Made by a program: the position numbers and the translations under genes. A stretch of 64,000 nt of DNA from Hydrogenophilales bacterium (GTDB taxonomy: Bacteria; Pseudomonadota; Gammaproteobacteria; Burkholderiales; Eutrophovitaceae), in contig CACOJS010000008.1 of assembly GCA_902627495.1 (NCBI GenBank), positions 1-64,000 of the forward strand, read 5' to 3'. Of this stretch, positions 24,886 through 33,372 are shown one piece after another. The notes under the pieces are model-generated. The model was not told where the DNA came from, did no database searches, and saw only the letters and a list, made by a program, of their open reading frames with translations. Position 1 is the stretch's first letter; each line of letters starts with the position of its first letter.

Positions 24886-26721
24886 TTAATGTAATTCATC
24901 ATATATTTTTTGTGCCAATGCCTCACTAACACCTTCAACACTCTGTAGTTCCTCAATACTAGCAGCACTGACTCCCTTTATTCCTCCAAACCTAATTAGA
25001 AGTTTTTGTCTCCTTTTTTGTCCCACACCCACAATCTGTTCAAGTGAAGATCGTATACGAGTTCTTTTTCTTTGACCACGGTGCCCTTGAATAGCGAAAC
25101 GATGTGCCTCATCCCTAATTTCTTGTATTAAGTGCAATGCAGGATCAGAATAATTCATCTCAATCGGGTGAGCTAAATTAGGGTCAATAAGCTTCTCTTT
25201 TCCTGGTTTTCGATCAACGCCTTTTGCCACCCCAATAAGTTTAACCTGGTCAAGCCCCACTTCTAGTAAAACATTTTGAGCACTACTGATCTGTCCTTTC
25301 CCCCCATCGATAAGTATAAGGTCAGGAATCTTACCATCCTCTTTAAGTAAACGTACATAGCGTCTCTGTATCACCTGAGCCATAGCAGCATAATCATCAC
25401 CTGGAGTAATATTCCCTATATTAAAGCGTCTATACTGAGACGGTTGCATTGCCTGGCTATCGTAGACAACACATGATGCAACCGTAGCCTCTCCCTGCAT
25501 ATGACTAATGTCAAAGCACTCTATTCTTTTAATTGATTCTTTCGTTGGAAACTTCTTATTTAAAGACAATAATCTTTTCTCTTGATTTATCTTTGTATTG
25601 AGTCTCTGACCTAAAGAAATCTCAGCGTTTTTTTGGGCCATGTTTACCCATACTCTTTTCTTTCCTATTGGGTTTCTTGTGATTTTTATTTTTCTTCCTG
25701 CTTGTTTAGACAAAACATTCTCTAAAACAGACACAGATATTCGTCTGTTAATAATAATTGATGCCGGAACTTCAGACCCGATATAACGTTGTGCTAAGAA
25801 AGCCTCTAGAGCATCTTCCTCATCACCTTCATAGATATTTTTTGGAAAGTAACTTTTATCACCTCTGTGATTGCCATTCCTCACAACAACTACGTTTACA
25901 CAAATTAATTCTGATACTTTTGTTATTGCAACTATGTCGGCATCAAGAGAGAGACCTGTCGTCGCTACATACTGATTCTCTCGAATCTGTTGTAATGCAA
26001 ACATTTGATCTCTAAAAGAAGCAGCGTTCTCAAATTTTTCAGCTATTGAAGCTTGATTCATTTTCTCTTCTAATCTATTGATAACTTGATTTTGTTTCCC
26101 GTTTAGGAAAAGGATTGAATTTTTGATCGCATCAGCATAATTATTCTTAGATATCTTGCGAACACAAGGACCACTGCATCGTTTTATTTGATAAAGGAGG
26201 CATGGTCGAGATCTATTTCTAAAAACGCTATTTTCACACGTCCGCAACTTAAATACCTTCTGTAACAACTGAATACTTTCCCTTACAGTTGCCGCGTTTG
26301 AAAAAGGGCCAAAAAACTTACTATCCTCCTTAGCACTACCTCGATAAAGGTAAAGACGAGGGTATTCATGCTTACTTAAAGCAACGTAAGGATAAGACTT
26401 GTCATCACGATATAAAATATTATATTTTGGTTTTAAACTTTTTATCAAATTATTTTCTAATATTAGTGCCTCCGATTCAGTGCGAGTAACGGTTATTTCA
26501 ATTTGTGTTATTTGTCTTACCATTAAACGAATTCTTGGAGATAGCTTATCTTCTTTGCGAAAGTATGATGAAACTCTTTTTTTTAAATCAATGGATTTGC
26601 CCACATAAAGTAGGGCTTCACCCTTACCGATCATTCGATAAACACCAGGTAAATTTGGCAAAGAGGCTACAAACTCCTTCCTATCAAATTGTCTCTTTAT
26701 TTTTATGTTCTGATTAGTCAT
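24886..26721 (-). CDS. uvrC: Excinuclease ABC subunit C
   Basis: Nucleotide-excision repair nuclease that makes both incisions with UvrB. The 611 residues run from an N-terminal GIY-YIG domain (GVYRM at 26-30, LYVGKSIDLKKRV at 38-50), through a Cys-rich segment and UVR motif, to the RNase H-like endonuclease domain with ECFDISHMQG and LILIDGGKGQ and a C-terminal tandem helix-hairpin-helix. The ATG at 26721 was chosen because GGAAG lies 8 bases upstream; a GTG five codons earlier precedes that site. Its stop is 17 bases downstream of where a UDG-uvrC-pgsA operon would be expected to continue into pgsA, in fact only 3 bases from the pgsA ATG. Confidence 0.97.
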   Translation of the reverse strand: MTNQNIKIKRQFDRKEFVASLPNLPGVYRMIGKGEALLYVGKSIDLKKRVSSYFRKEDKLSPRIRLMVRQITQIEITVTRTESEALILENNLIKSLKPKYNILYRDDKSYPYVALSKHEYPRLYLYRGSAKEDSKFFGPFSNAATVRESIQLLQKVFKLRTCENSVFRNRSRPCLLYQIKRCSGPCVRKISKNNYADAIKNSILFLNGKQNQVINRLEEKMNQASIAEKFENAASFRDQMFALQQIRENQYVATTGLSLDADIVAITKVSELICVNVVVVRNGNHRGDKSYFPKNIYEGDEEDALEAFLAQRYIGSEVPASIIINRRISVSVLENVLSKQAGRKIKITRNPIGKKRVWVNMAQKNAEISLGQRLNTKINQEKRLLSLNKKFPTKESIKRIECFDISHMQGEATVASCVVYDSQAMQPSQYRRFNIGNITPGDDYAAMAQVIQRRYVRLLKEDGKIPDLILIDGGKGQISSAQNVLLEVGLDQVKLIGVAKGVDRKPGKEKLIDPNLAHPIEMNYSDPALHLIQEIRDEAHRFAIQGHRGQRKRTRIRSSLEQIVGVGQKRRQKLLIRFGGIKGVSAASIEELQSVEGVSEALAQKIYDELH

Positions 26722-26738
26722 TAAAAGATCTTCCACCG

Positions 26739-27392
26739 TTAGAGATCGTTAGCATGAGAAAGATAGATCTTTATCTGATGAAAAATAATGTGAAACATTT
26801 TTTCTGTTAGTCTACCTGTATTCACGTTATACCTAGAACAATGATAACTATCCCAAAGCCTCAGGTCTCCACCTAAATCATAAATTCTGCCATGCTTAAA
26901 TTGATGGCTATTCAAATTAAGACCAATGGATTTTATGATGCTTCCGTGAGCAATTCTACCCAGGGCCAAGATTGCGCTCTTTTTACCTAAATTTTCTATT
27001 TCATTACCTAAAAATCTTTGACAGTTATTTATTTCTGCCGCCAGTGGTCGATTCTTCGGTGGGACACACCGCACAGCATTGGTAATTCGAACCTCATTAA
27101 GAGATGGTGACCTTCCTTTCATCTTAGATATACCTTGTGGGATAAAACCAGCATTAAATAAATGCCTATGAAGCATCGTACCTGAGTGATCTCCTGCAAA
27201 GGGAACTCCAGTTTTATTAGCACCATGCAGTCCAGGTGCTAGCCCCACAACCAGTAATCGAGATGAAATGGGTCCTTGCGACGGAACAGGAAGGTTATAG
27301 TAATCATTAAATTTTTTGCGGTTTTTTGCTAGAAAGCTAGACAATCGCGGACATTGTTGGCAATCTACAGAAAATTTCTGGTTAGAAGTCAT
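26739..27392 (-). CDS. Family 5 uracil-DNA glycosylase (UdgB-type)
   Basis: Removes uracil and other deaminated bases from DNA. Motif A is GLAPGLHGANKTG (50-62) followed by FAGDHSG at 65-71, the arrangement of family 5, which lacks the catalytic Asp/Asn of other families. Iron-sulfur ligand cysteines are seen at C11 and C14, in RCVPP, and in the C-terminal YHCSRYN segment. The 217-residue length is typical. It sits immediately upstream of uvrC (17-base gap), making a repair operon UDG-uvrC-pgsA. Confidence 0.87.
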   Translation of the reverse strand: MTSNQKFSVDCQQCPRLSSFLAKNRKKFNDYYNLPVPSQGPISSRLLVVGLAPGLHGANKTGVPFAGDHSGTMLHRHLFNAGFIPQGISKMKGRSPSLNEVRITNAVRCVPPKNRPLAAEINNCQRFLGNEIENLGKKSAILALGRIAHGSIIKSIGLNLNSHQFKHGRIYDLGGDLRLWDSYHCSRYNVNTGRLTEKMFHIIFHQIKIYLSHANDL

Positions 27393-27457
27393 ATGTTAAT
27401 TAAAATTTAGTGTTTAATAGTAATAATACAAATATTAAGTATCAATCGGAAAGATAA

Positions 27458-28024
27458 ATGTCAAAAATTATCGCAACTGAAGTGAGAACGGGGAACCTTA
27501 TTGTCCTGCAAAACAAAGTGTACCGTGTCCTAAAGTCCCACCATGTTCATGTTGGAGGTAGAGGGGGAGCTTTCATGCAAGTAGAATTGAGAGAATTAGA
27601 GAGTGGAACAAAAAAGAATGAAAGATTAAGGTCTGAAGATAAAATTGAACGTGCTTTTGTGGAATCCAAAGAAATGCAATACCTCTATCAAGATGGGGAA
27701 AACTATGTTTTCATGGATCAACAGACCTTCGAACAAACTAACATATCTCAAGAGTTACTTGAAAATCAAGCTGGCTATCTGATACCCAATACTGAAGCTC
27801 AGATTAACTTTTATAATGAAAAACCAATTGGAATACAATTACCTGCAAGCATCTCCCTTAAGGTAATTGAGACAGAACCTAGCTTAAAAAATGCGACTGC
27901 TACAGGGTCTTATAAACCTGCTAAAGTTGAAACAGATATTACAATAATGGTTCCACAATTTATAAATGAAGGAGATAAAATTAAAGTAAATACAGAAACT
28001 GGAGAATACATGGAGCGTGCCTAG
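27458..28024 (+). CDS. efp: Elongation factor P, arginine-tip type
   Basis: Translation factor that rescues ribosomes stalled at polyproline, 188 residues with the KOW-like, OB and C-terminal domains (ending INEGDKIKVNTETGEYMER). The tip of the first-domain loop is VGGRGGAF, with arginine R35 where enterobacterial EF-P has the beta-lysylated Lys34. The surrounding sequence (GAFMQVELRE, KNERLRSEDKIERAFVE, SYKPAKVET) looks like alphaproteobacterial EF-P rather than the EarP-modified Pseudomonas type. The modification enzyme is not in this window. The gene is single, divergent from the UDG gene and convergent with nagZ. Confidence 0.95.
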   Translation: MSKIIATEVRTGNLIVLQNKVYRVLKSHHVHVGGRGGAFMQVELRELESGTKKNERLRSEDKIERAFVESKEMQYLYQDGENYVFMDQQTFEQTNISQELLENQAGYLIPNTEAQINFYNEKPIGIQLPASISLKVIETEPSLKNATATGSYKPAKVETDITIMVPQFINEGDKIKVNTETGEYMERA

Positions 28025-28042
28025 ACTAGATTAAATATAGCA

Positions 28043-29074
28043 CTATGACCAAGACAGTTCCTCTATTGAATTAACAGCAGTAGTATATGACTTTGTCAAT
28101 ACCTCAGCATTTACCTTAGTTTCTAACTCCCCTCTTAACTTATCAACTCTTTTCACTGATTGACTATCTGTCGGGTTTTTTTTCTCAAAATGTGAGAGCA
28201 ATTTATCTGAGCCAATGGGATTATTGCACACTAGAACAATGTCACAACCAGCATCTATAGCCCGATCACCTCGACTTTCTATGCTGCCAGCATTAGAGGC
28301 ACCTTCCATACTAAGGTCATCACTAAAGATAACCCCTTTAAACCCTAGCCTTTCTCGCAATATAACCTGCAACCATTCTTGAGAAAATCCAACAGGGTAT
28401 TGGTCAATGGACGGAAATATGATATGAGCTGGCATTATCGCCGAGATTCCATTTTCAATAAGATTTATATAAGGAACAATATCTCTGGTTAACACTTCAC
28501 TGTAGCTACGATCATCAGTAACAACCTGCAAGTGGGAGTCTCCTCGAGCAAAACCGTGTCCAGGAAAATGTTTCCCCACTGCTATGCTACCACTCTTCCT
28601 TAATCCTCGCATAATGGAAAGACTGAGATCTCCGACAACATGAGGATCAGAATGAAGTGCACGGTCACCGATCACACCACTATTACCATAATCAAGATCT
28701 AAGACCGGAGTAAAACTAAAATCTATACCGCAATCTATTAACTCTTTACCTATAACAACCCCAATCATTTCAGCAAGGTATTGGGCATATTCTTTATCAT
28801 TATTCCATAACTCTCCAAGCACTCTCATGGGAGGAATACGAGTAAAACCTCTTTTAAATCTTTGAACCCTACCTCCTTCATGATCCACTGCCACGAGAAG
28901 AGAAGGTGCTTTAATTTGTTTGATCTCACGGCATAACGCGCAAATTTGCTCGGGGGACGAAAAATTTCTACTAAATAAAATGACGCCGCAACAATTTGGA
29001 TTAGACAGTCTTTTAATATCATTTTTGGTCAGCTTCAACCCCTCAATATCCAACATTATCTTGTAATGTGTCAT
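28043..29074 (-). CDS. nagZ: Beta-N-acetylhexosaminidase (GH3)
   Basis: Cytoplasmic peptidoglycan-recycling glycosidase that removes GlcNAc from anhydromuropeptides. GH3 landmarks: VDHEGGRVQRF from residue 63, GKHFPGHG near 166 (with the following D-x-H loop that supplies the acid/base), and GVIFSDDLSMEGA with the nucleophile Asp near 245. The 343 residues are normal for proteobacterial NagZ. Its ATG overlaps the acpS stop as ATGA, placing it last in the mucD-to-nagZ run. Confidence 0.95.
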   Translation of the reverse strand: MTHYKIMLDIEGLKLTKNDIKRLSNPNCCGVILFSRNFSSPEQICALCREIKQIKAPSLLVAVDHEGGRVQRFKRGFTRIPPMRVLGELWNNDKEYAQYLAEMIGVVIGKELIDCGIDFSFTPVLDLDYGNSGVIGDRALHSDPHVVGDLSLSIMRGLRKSGSIAVGKHFPGHGFARGDSHLQVVTDDRSYSEVLTRDIVPYINLIENGISAIMPAHIIFPSIDQYPVGFSQEWLQVILRERLGFKGVIFSDDLSMEGASNAGSIESRGDRAIDAGCDIVLVCNNPIGSDKLLSHFEKKNPTDSQSVKRVDKLRGELETKVNAEVLTKSYTTAVNSIEELSWS

Positions 29075-29460
29075 TGGAGATCATCCTTTTCGGTTACAAC
29101 CATTGAACATGATAAATTCTTTTCGTGTGAAATAGAAAGGTGAATAGCACTTATAGACAAATCGGAGATATATGTTTGAAGGCTTACATCAAATTGGAAA
29201 AAAGGGGCATTCAGTTCTGAACTTACAACTGTAATGTTTCGGAAAAGAACGGGGGTTCTGAGGCCAACCTTTAAAGCTTTGCCTAACGCCTCTTTAGCTG
29301 AGAATCGGCTAGCTAGGTAACTATCCTTTAATTTTATTCTCTGATATTCATCAATTTCTCTATCTGTTAAAATCTTTCTGATAAACCTAGCCTCAGTCTT
29401 TTCGCGAACCAAAGCAATACGCGAATGTTCAACTACATCAACACCTATTCCAAAAATCAT
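29071..29460 (-). CDS. acpS: Holo-[acyl-carrier-protein] synthase
   Basis: Transfers 4'-phosphopantetheine from CoA to ACP. The 129 residues include GIGVDVVEHSRI with the Mg-binding Asp at the N-terminus and RFSAKEALGKAL with the catalytic Glu. The ATG at 29460 shares one base with the pdxJ stop (TGATG), and the stop overlaps nagZ by four bases, so translation is coupled on both sides. The pdxJ-acpS pair is the standard gammaproteobacterial order. Confidence 0.96.
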   Translation of the reverse strand: MIFGIGVDVVEHSRIALVREKTEARFIRKILTDREIDEYQRIKLKDSYLASRFSAKEALGKALKVGLRTPVLFRNITVVSSELNAPFFQFDVSLQTYISDLSISAIHLSISHEKNLSCSMVVTEKDDLQ

Positions 29461-30203
29461 CAATTATAAACCTTTGATACGATCGTTTTGTATTCACTTA
29501 TCGTGTTGGAAAAGCCCTTTTTTAAACTATCAACAATAATTGCATGACCAATGGATACTTCGTCAATTCCTTGTACAGCATTAAGAAACAAGGGGAGATT
29601 TTCCTTATTCAGATCATGTCCAGCATTAAGGCCTAAGCCCACTTCTTTAGCAATTCTACCTGACTTCACGTATCTATCTAATTCATGGTCTGGATTTCCA
29701 TGACCAAAAGCTTTGGAATATGGCTCGGTGTATAGCTCCACCCTGTCAGCCCCCAGTTCAGCTGCCAATCTGATATTTTTAGGGTTGGGATCCACAAACA
29801 AACTGACTCTAACGCCTCTTCCCTTCAATTTTTGAATAATCGGGTGCAACAGGTCACCATTCTTGACAAGGTCCCAACCTTCATTTGACGTTAGTGTATC
29901 AATACTATCAGGCACAAAAGTACACTGAGTAGGTGGATACTGGTCAACTATCGATATCAAATTATGAAAAGGATTTCCTTCAATATTAAATTCTATACTC
30001 GCATTAATTGTTTTTAAGAATTCAGTTATAGCAGCAACATCCCGAATAGTTGTGTGTCGCTGATCTGGCCTCGGATGAACAGTAACGCCATCAGCTCCAC
30101 TATCAACTGCCATTTTTACGAATTCTATTAGATTGGGAAAACCAGAATCTCGTGAGTTACGCAAAAGTGCTACTTTGTTAACATTAACACTCAATTTTGT
30201 CAT
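29460..30203 (-). CDS. pdxJ: Pyridoxine 5'-phosphate synthase
   Basis: Last step of DXP-dependent vitamin B6 synthesis: condenses 3-amino-2-oxopropyl phosphate with 1-deoxyxylulose 5-phosphate. The TIM-barrel of 247 residues has NVNKVALLRNSR at the start, GADGVTVHPRPDQRH (catalytic Glu/His region and phosphate binding), FVPD and the ELYTEPY segment, and ends with the SIGHAII phosphate loop. The ATG at 30203 lies three bases after the recO stop, with AAGGAT upstream; a TTG two codons earlier is less likely. Confidence 0.96.
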   Translation of the reverse strand: MTKLSVNVNKVALLRNSRDSGFPNLIEFVKMAVDSGADGVTVHPRPDQRHTTIRDVAAITEFLKTINASIEFNIEGNPFHNLISIVDQYPPTQCTFVPDSIDTLTSNEGWDLVKNGDLLHPIIQKLKGRGVRVSLFVDPNPKNIRLAAELGADRVELYTEPYSKAFGHGNPDHELDRYVKSGRIAKEVGLGLNAGHDLNKENLPLFLNAVQGIDEVSIGHAIIVDSLKKGFSNTISEYKTIVSKVYN

Positions 30204-30205
30204 TA

Positions 30206-30949
30206 TCAAATATCCTTATGGACCTTCAAGAGTTCTCGACTATGTAAAACTTTTCCCCCCAAGTGATATTGAATCATATGTCTCATTAATTGCTTACTTT
30301 CAAATAGTGTTCTAGGATCTCTGAAATCATTTTGATCGATGTCACTCAATGTTTTACCATGAACAAGAAAAACCGGCTCTTTTGTTTTTGGTGATTTGAC
30401 TGGCCCCAATTCTGGATCGTAAGTATACATGCCCATAGGATCAATTAAACTGTTCTCTACCGCATCTTTGTCTAACTTTAATTGATACCCAAGTTCCTTA
30501 AGCATATTTTTTTCAAACTTACGTAATATAATAGCTACTTTCTTTGAATTACCTAGTGCTTCAATGGTACTGCTATATTCAAGAAATAATTGATCATAAG
30601 GGTCGTCCTTGGGCAACAGATTAATTAAAAGTTCGTTTATATAGAAGCCGCATATCAAGGGCAAACCTCGAAGGATTGGATAGCCACCCAGCCATTCTGC
30701 TCTATAAAGACTCTTCAGTTCGTTTTTTCCTGACCACTCAAGTTCAAGAGGTTGAAACGGTAGGATTGTACTCCGCAGCAAGGAGTTAGGCCGTTTTGCC
30801 CCTTTGGCAATCAATGACACTCTACCCAAAACCTTTGTAAAAGCCTCTACTATCAAACTTGTTTCCTTATAAGGATAGGTGTGAAGTACAAAGCCATCAC
30901 TATCAATCCGGCTTTGCAATTGAGACTTGGTGCCCTCTGTTTTTTTCAT
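30206..30949 (-). CDS. recO: DNA repair protein RecO
   Basis: Recombination mediator that loads RecA with RecR and anneals single strands. The 247 residues begin with a lysine-rich tail, then the OB fold (GFVLHTYPYKETSLIVEAFT, GRVSLIAKGAKRP) and a helical C-terminal half. The zinc-finger cysteines known from Deinococcus RecO are absent, as in most gammaproteobacteria. The ATG overlaps the era stop by four bases. The era-recO-pdxJ order supports the name. Confidence 0.93.
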   Translation of the reverse strand: MKKTEGTKSQLQSRIDSDGFVLHTYPYKETSLIVEAFTKVLGRVSLIAKGAKRPNSLLRSTILPFQPLELEWSGKNELKSLYRAEWLGGYPILRGLPLICGFYINELLINLLPKDDPYDQLFLEYSSTIEALGNSKKVAIILRKFEKNMLKELGYQLKLDKDAVENSLIDPMGMYTYDPELGPVKSPKTKEPVFLVHGKTLSDIDQNDFRDPRTLFESKQLMRHMIQYHLGGKVLHSRELLKVHKDI

Positions 30950-31830
30950 GACATTAAATCACGCAAATTTGCATCACTATCCACCCAACCAGCATGAACC
31001 TTCACCCAAACTTCAAGAAATATTTTTTTTAAAAATTTCTTTTCAATGCTCAAGCGAGCTGATGAAACGATTTTCTTGAGCATTTCGCCATTCTTACCAA
31101 CGACGATACCTTTATGATTTTTTTGATCAACAATAATATTAACTTTAATTTTTGACAATTTATCGAATTCATCTATTTTTTCCACAATAACTCCACATTT
31201 GTATGGAATTTCTTCTCCCAAAAAAAGATAAAGTTTTTCTCTTATAAACTCCCGAATATAGAAAGTTTTATCTCTATTTGTTTTAAAATTAATATCAAAC
31301 ATTGGTTCCCCGGTATCCAAATAATTTGCAATCGCATTTATCAAAGATTTCACACCATTATTTCGCAGAGCACTTATTGGAACTATCTCACTAAAATTAT
31401 ATCTAGTTTTTACCGAATCAATGAATGGAAGAATTAGATTTTTATTTTCCATTACGTCAATTTTATTAATCACTAAAAACACATTTACTCGATCAGACAC
31501 TCCCTCCAATTGCTTTAAATCGGAAAAATCCCATTTCAAAGCGTCTATGATTAGAAGGACAACGTTAGCATTGCCTATACAATTCTTAACTGTACGATTC
31601 ATAACAACATTCATTTTACGTCTGAACTTATACTGAAACCCCGGGGTATCATAAAATGCAATTTGCAGCCCTGGTTGGTTTAAAACTCCTAAAATCCGAT
31701 GACGAGTTGTTTGTGGCCGCCGAGATACAATGCTCAACTTTTCACTAATAAGCATGTTTAGCAAGGTAGACTTTCCCACATTGGGTCTACCAATGAGAGT
31801 AACTGATCCAACCTTAAATTTATTGTTCAA
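30946..31830 (-). CDS. era: GTPase Era
   Basis: Essential GTPase that chaperones 16S rRNA 3'-end maturation and 30S assembly. G1 GRPNVGKS near 13-20, G2 region with TTRHRI, G3 DTPGF, G4 NKID and G5 SAL are visible. The C-terminal KH domain includes GVIVEKI and the VVGKNGEMLKK loop that binds the 16S 3' end. The 294-residue length is normal. Its start overlaps the end of rnc by 11 bases, the classic rnc-era coupling. Confidence 0.97.
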   Translation of the reverse strand: MNNKFKVGSVTLIGRPNVGKSTLLNMLISEKLSIVSRRPQTTRHRILGVLNQPGLQIAFYDTPGFQYKFRRKMNVVMNRTVKNCIGNANVVLLIIDALKWDFSDLKQLEGVSDRVNVFLVINKIDVMENKNLILPFIDSVKTRYNFSEIVPISALRNNGVKSLINAIANYLDTGEPMFDINFKTNRDKTFYIREFIREKLYLFLGEEIPYKCGVIVEKIDEFDKLSKIKVNIIVDQKNHKGIVVGKNGEMLKKIVSSARLSIEKKFLKKIFLEVWVKVHAGWVDSDANLRDLMS

Positions 31831-32497
31831 TAATTTTTATTGCTAGTCGGGCGGCATCCTGCTCAGCAGCTCTACGACTGGCACCTTTTCCTTTTGAAGT
31901 GATATTAAGTTTGGGTATACTACAACAAACCTCAAATGTCTGCTTATGGGCAAGCCCAGTAACTGCTTGAATCTCATAGGAAGGAGGGCTAAGATTCCTT
32001 CCTTGGAGGATCTCCTGAAGAGTTGTTTTCGGATCTTTTTTTGTGGTCAAACCTCTGGGATCACTAATCATAGACTCAAATAGTTGGCAGATGATTTTTT
32101 CAACTGCCCGCCATCCACCATCTAAATAAATAGCACCCATTACGGCTTCAAACGCATCAGCCTGTATGGATGGTTTTTTAAAACCCTCTGAGTTAATCTC
32201 CCCAGTCCCCATCATGAGAAATGATTGTAAATTAAGCTTAATTGCCACTTTACACAAAGAATTCTGATTAACTAAATTAGATCGGAAACGTGATAAATCA
32301 CCTTCTTTCATATAGTCAAAATCCTGATAGAGCTTATTAGCTATCACGCAATTAAGAACTGCATCGCCTAGAAACTCTAGCCTCTCATTATTCTTGGGTC
32401 CATACGACCTATGAGTTAAGGCCTCCCTTAATAAAGTTGGGTTTTTAAACTTATACCCCAACCCCTTTTGAAATTTATCAAATGATGTTCTTATCAT
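31820..32497 (-). CDS. rnc: Ribonuclease III
   Basis: Double-strand-specific endonuclease for rRNA and mRNA processing. It has the catalytic signature ERLEFLGDAVL at about residues 36-46, the second acidic cluster DAFEAVMGAIYLDGG, and a C-terminal dsRNA-binding domain (DPKTTLQEILQG, KGKGASRRAAEQDAA). The 225 residues from the ATG at 32497 are typical; a TTG two codons upstream is also possible. It lies between lepB and era as in E. coli. Confidence 0.97.
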   Translation of the reverse strand: MIRTSFDKFQKGLGYKFKNPTLLREALTHRSYGPKNNERLEFLGDAVLNCVIANKLYQDFDYMKEGDLSRFRSNLVNQNSLCKVAIKLNLQSFLMMGTGEINSEGFKKPSIQADAFEAVMGAIYLDGGWRAVEKIICQLFESMISDPRGLTTKKDPKTTLQEILQGRNLSPPSYEIQAVTGLAHKQTFEVCCSIPKLNITSKGKGASRRAAEQDAARLAIKIIEQ

Positions 32498-32544
32498 AAT
32501 CAAACCGGAGCCTCACAAGCGATAAACTACCCGGCAAACAATAA

Positions 32545-33342
32545 CTACATAATGCGTGTTCCCACACGTTTAAAATCATTAAAATTCCACCATACAAAAA
32601 ATGCCTTACCAACAATATTTTTTTCGGGAACAAACCCCCAATATCGACTGTCGGAACTTGAATCTCTGTTATCACCCAACACAAAATAATGATTCTCTGG
32701 TATTTTGCAGCTAAACCCTGACCTTTCAAATGTACAATTTTCTCGACCTTGAAAAGATCTAACAGATGATAATCGTATCGGTGGTACGTTCTCCTTAACT
32801 TGAACCTTAAAGGTGTTTTCATCAATAGTTTCGTAGTATCTTTTTTTTCTTTGCGATGAGAAATCCCTCTCTAGATCATCTCCAAGAGCTTTTATAACGA
32901 TATTTTGCCCATTTATCTTTAATTTTTTGTTTATGTAACTGACCTCATCACCAGGAAGACCTATCACTCTCTTTATATAATCTATTTTTGGGTTAACTGG
33001 ATACTTAAAGACCATTACATCACCTCTCTGTGGAAGGTTCATCTCCACCAACTTAACATTTAAGACCGGGAACCGAATACCATAGGTAAATTTATTTACA
33101 AGGATAAAGTCTCCTATCTTTAACGTAGGAATCATTGAACCAGATGGTATTTTAAACGGTTCAACTAAAAATGATCTAAGGCAGAAAACCAATAGTATTA
33201 CTGGAAAAAAACTTTTAGAATATTCAACCCACCACGGATCTTTATCGTCAGAGTCCCGATATCTTGACAATAAGATTCGATCTAACACCCAGATGGTTGC
33301 TGTAAGCACCAGCAGACTCAACATCACAAGAGGAAAATTCAT
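32545..33342 (-). CDS. lepB: Signal peptidase I
   Basis: Inner-membrane protease that cleaves signal peptides from secreted preproteins. It has two N-terminal hydrophobic segments (5-21 and 45-60), box B PSGSM with catalytic S69, box D DYIKRV with catalytic K124, and box E GDNRDSSSDSR(Y)WGFV. The 265 residues suit a gammaproteobacterial LepB. Thirty bases separate it from lepA and 47 from rnc; the lepA-lepB-rnc order is conserved. Confidence 0.96.
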   Translation of the reverse strand: MNFPLVMLSLLVLTATIWVLDRILLSRYRDSDDKDPWWVEYSKSFFPVILLVFCLRSFLVEPFKIPSGSMIPTLKIGDFILVNKFTYGIRFPVLNVKLVEMNLPQRGDVMVFKYPVNPKIDYIKRVIGLPGDEVSYINKKLKINGQNIVIKALGDDLERDFSSQRKKRYYETIDENTFKVQVKENVPPIRLSSVRSFQGRENCTFERSGFSCKIPENHYFVLGDNRDSSSDSRYWGFVPEKNIVGKAFFVWWNFNDFKRVGTRIM

Positions 33343-33372
33343 ATTTTCATATCCCTTTTTCTATCTTTACAA

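Noticed and set aside
27458..28024. EF-P as evidence that the organism is an alphaproteobacterium
   Set aside because: Gene order in at least five blocks is gammaproteobacterial, so a single alpha-like protein is better explained by transfer or divergence.
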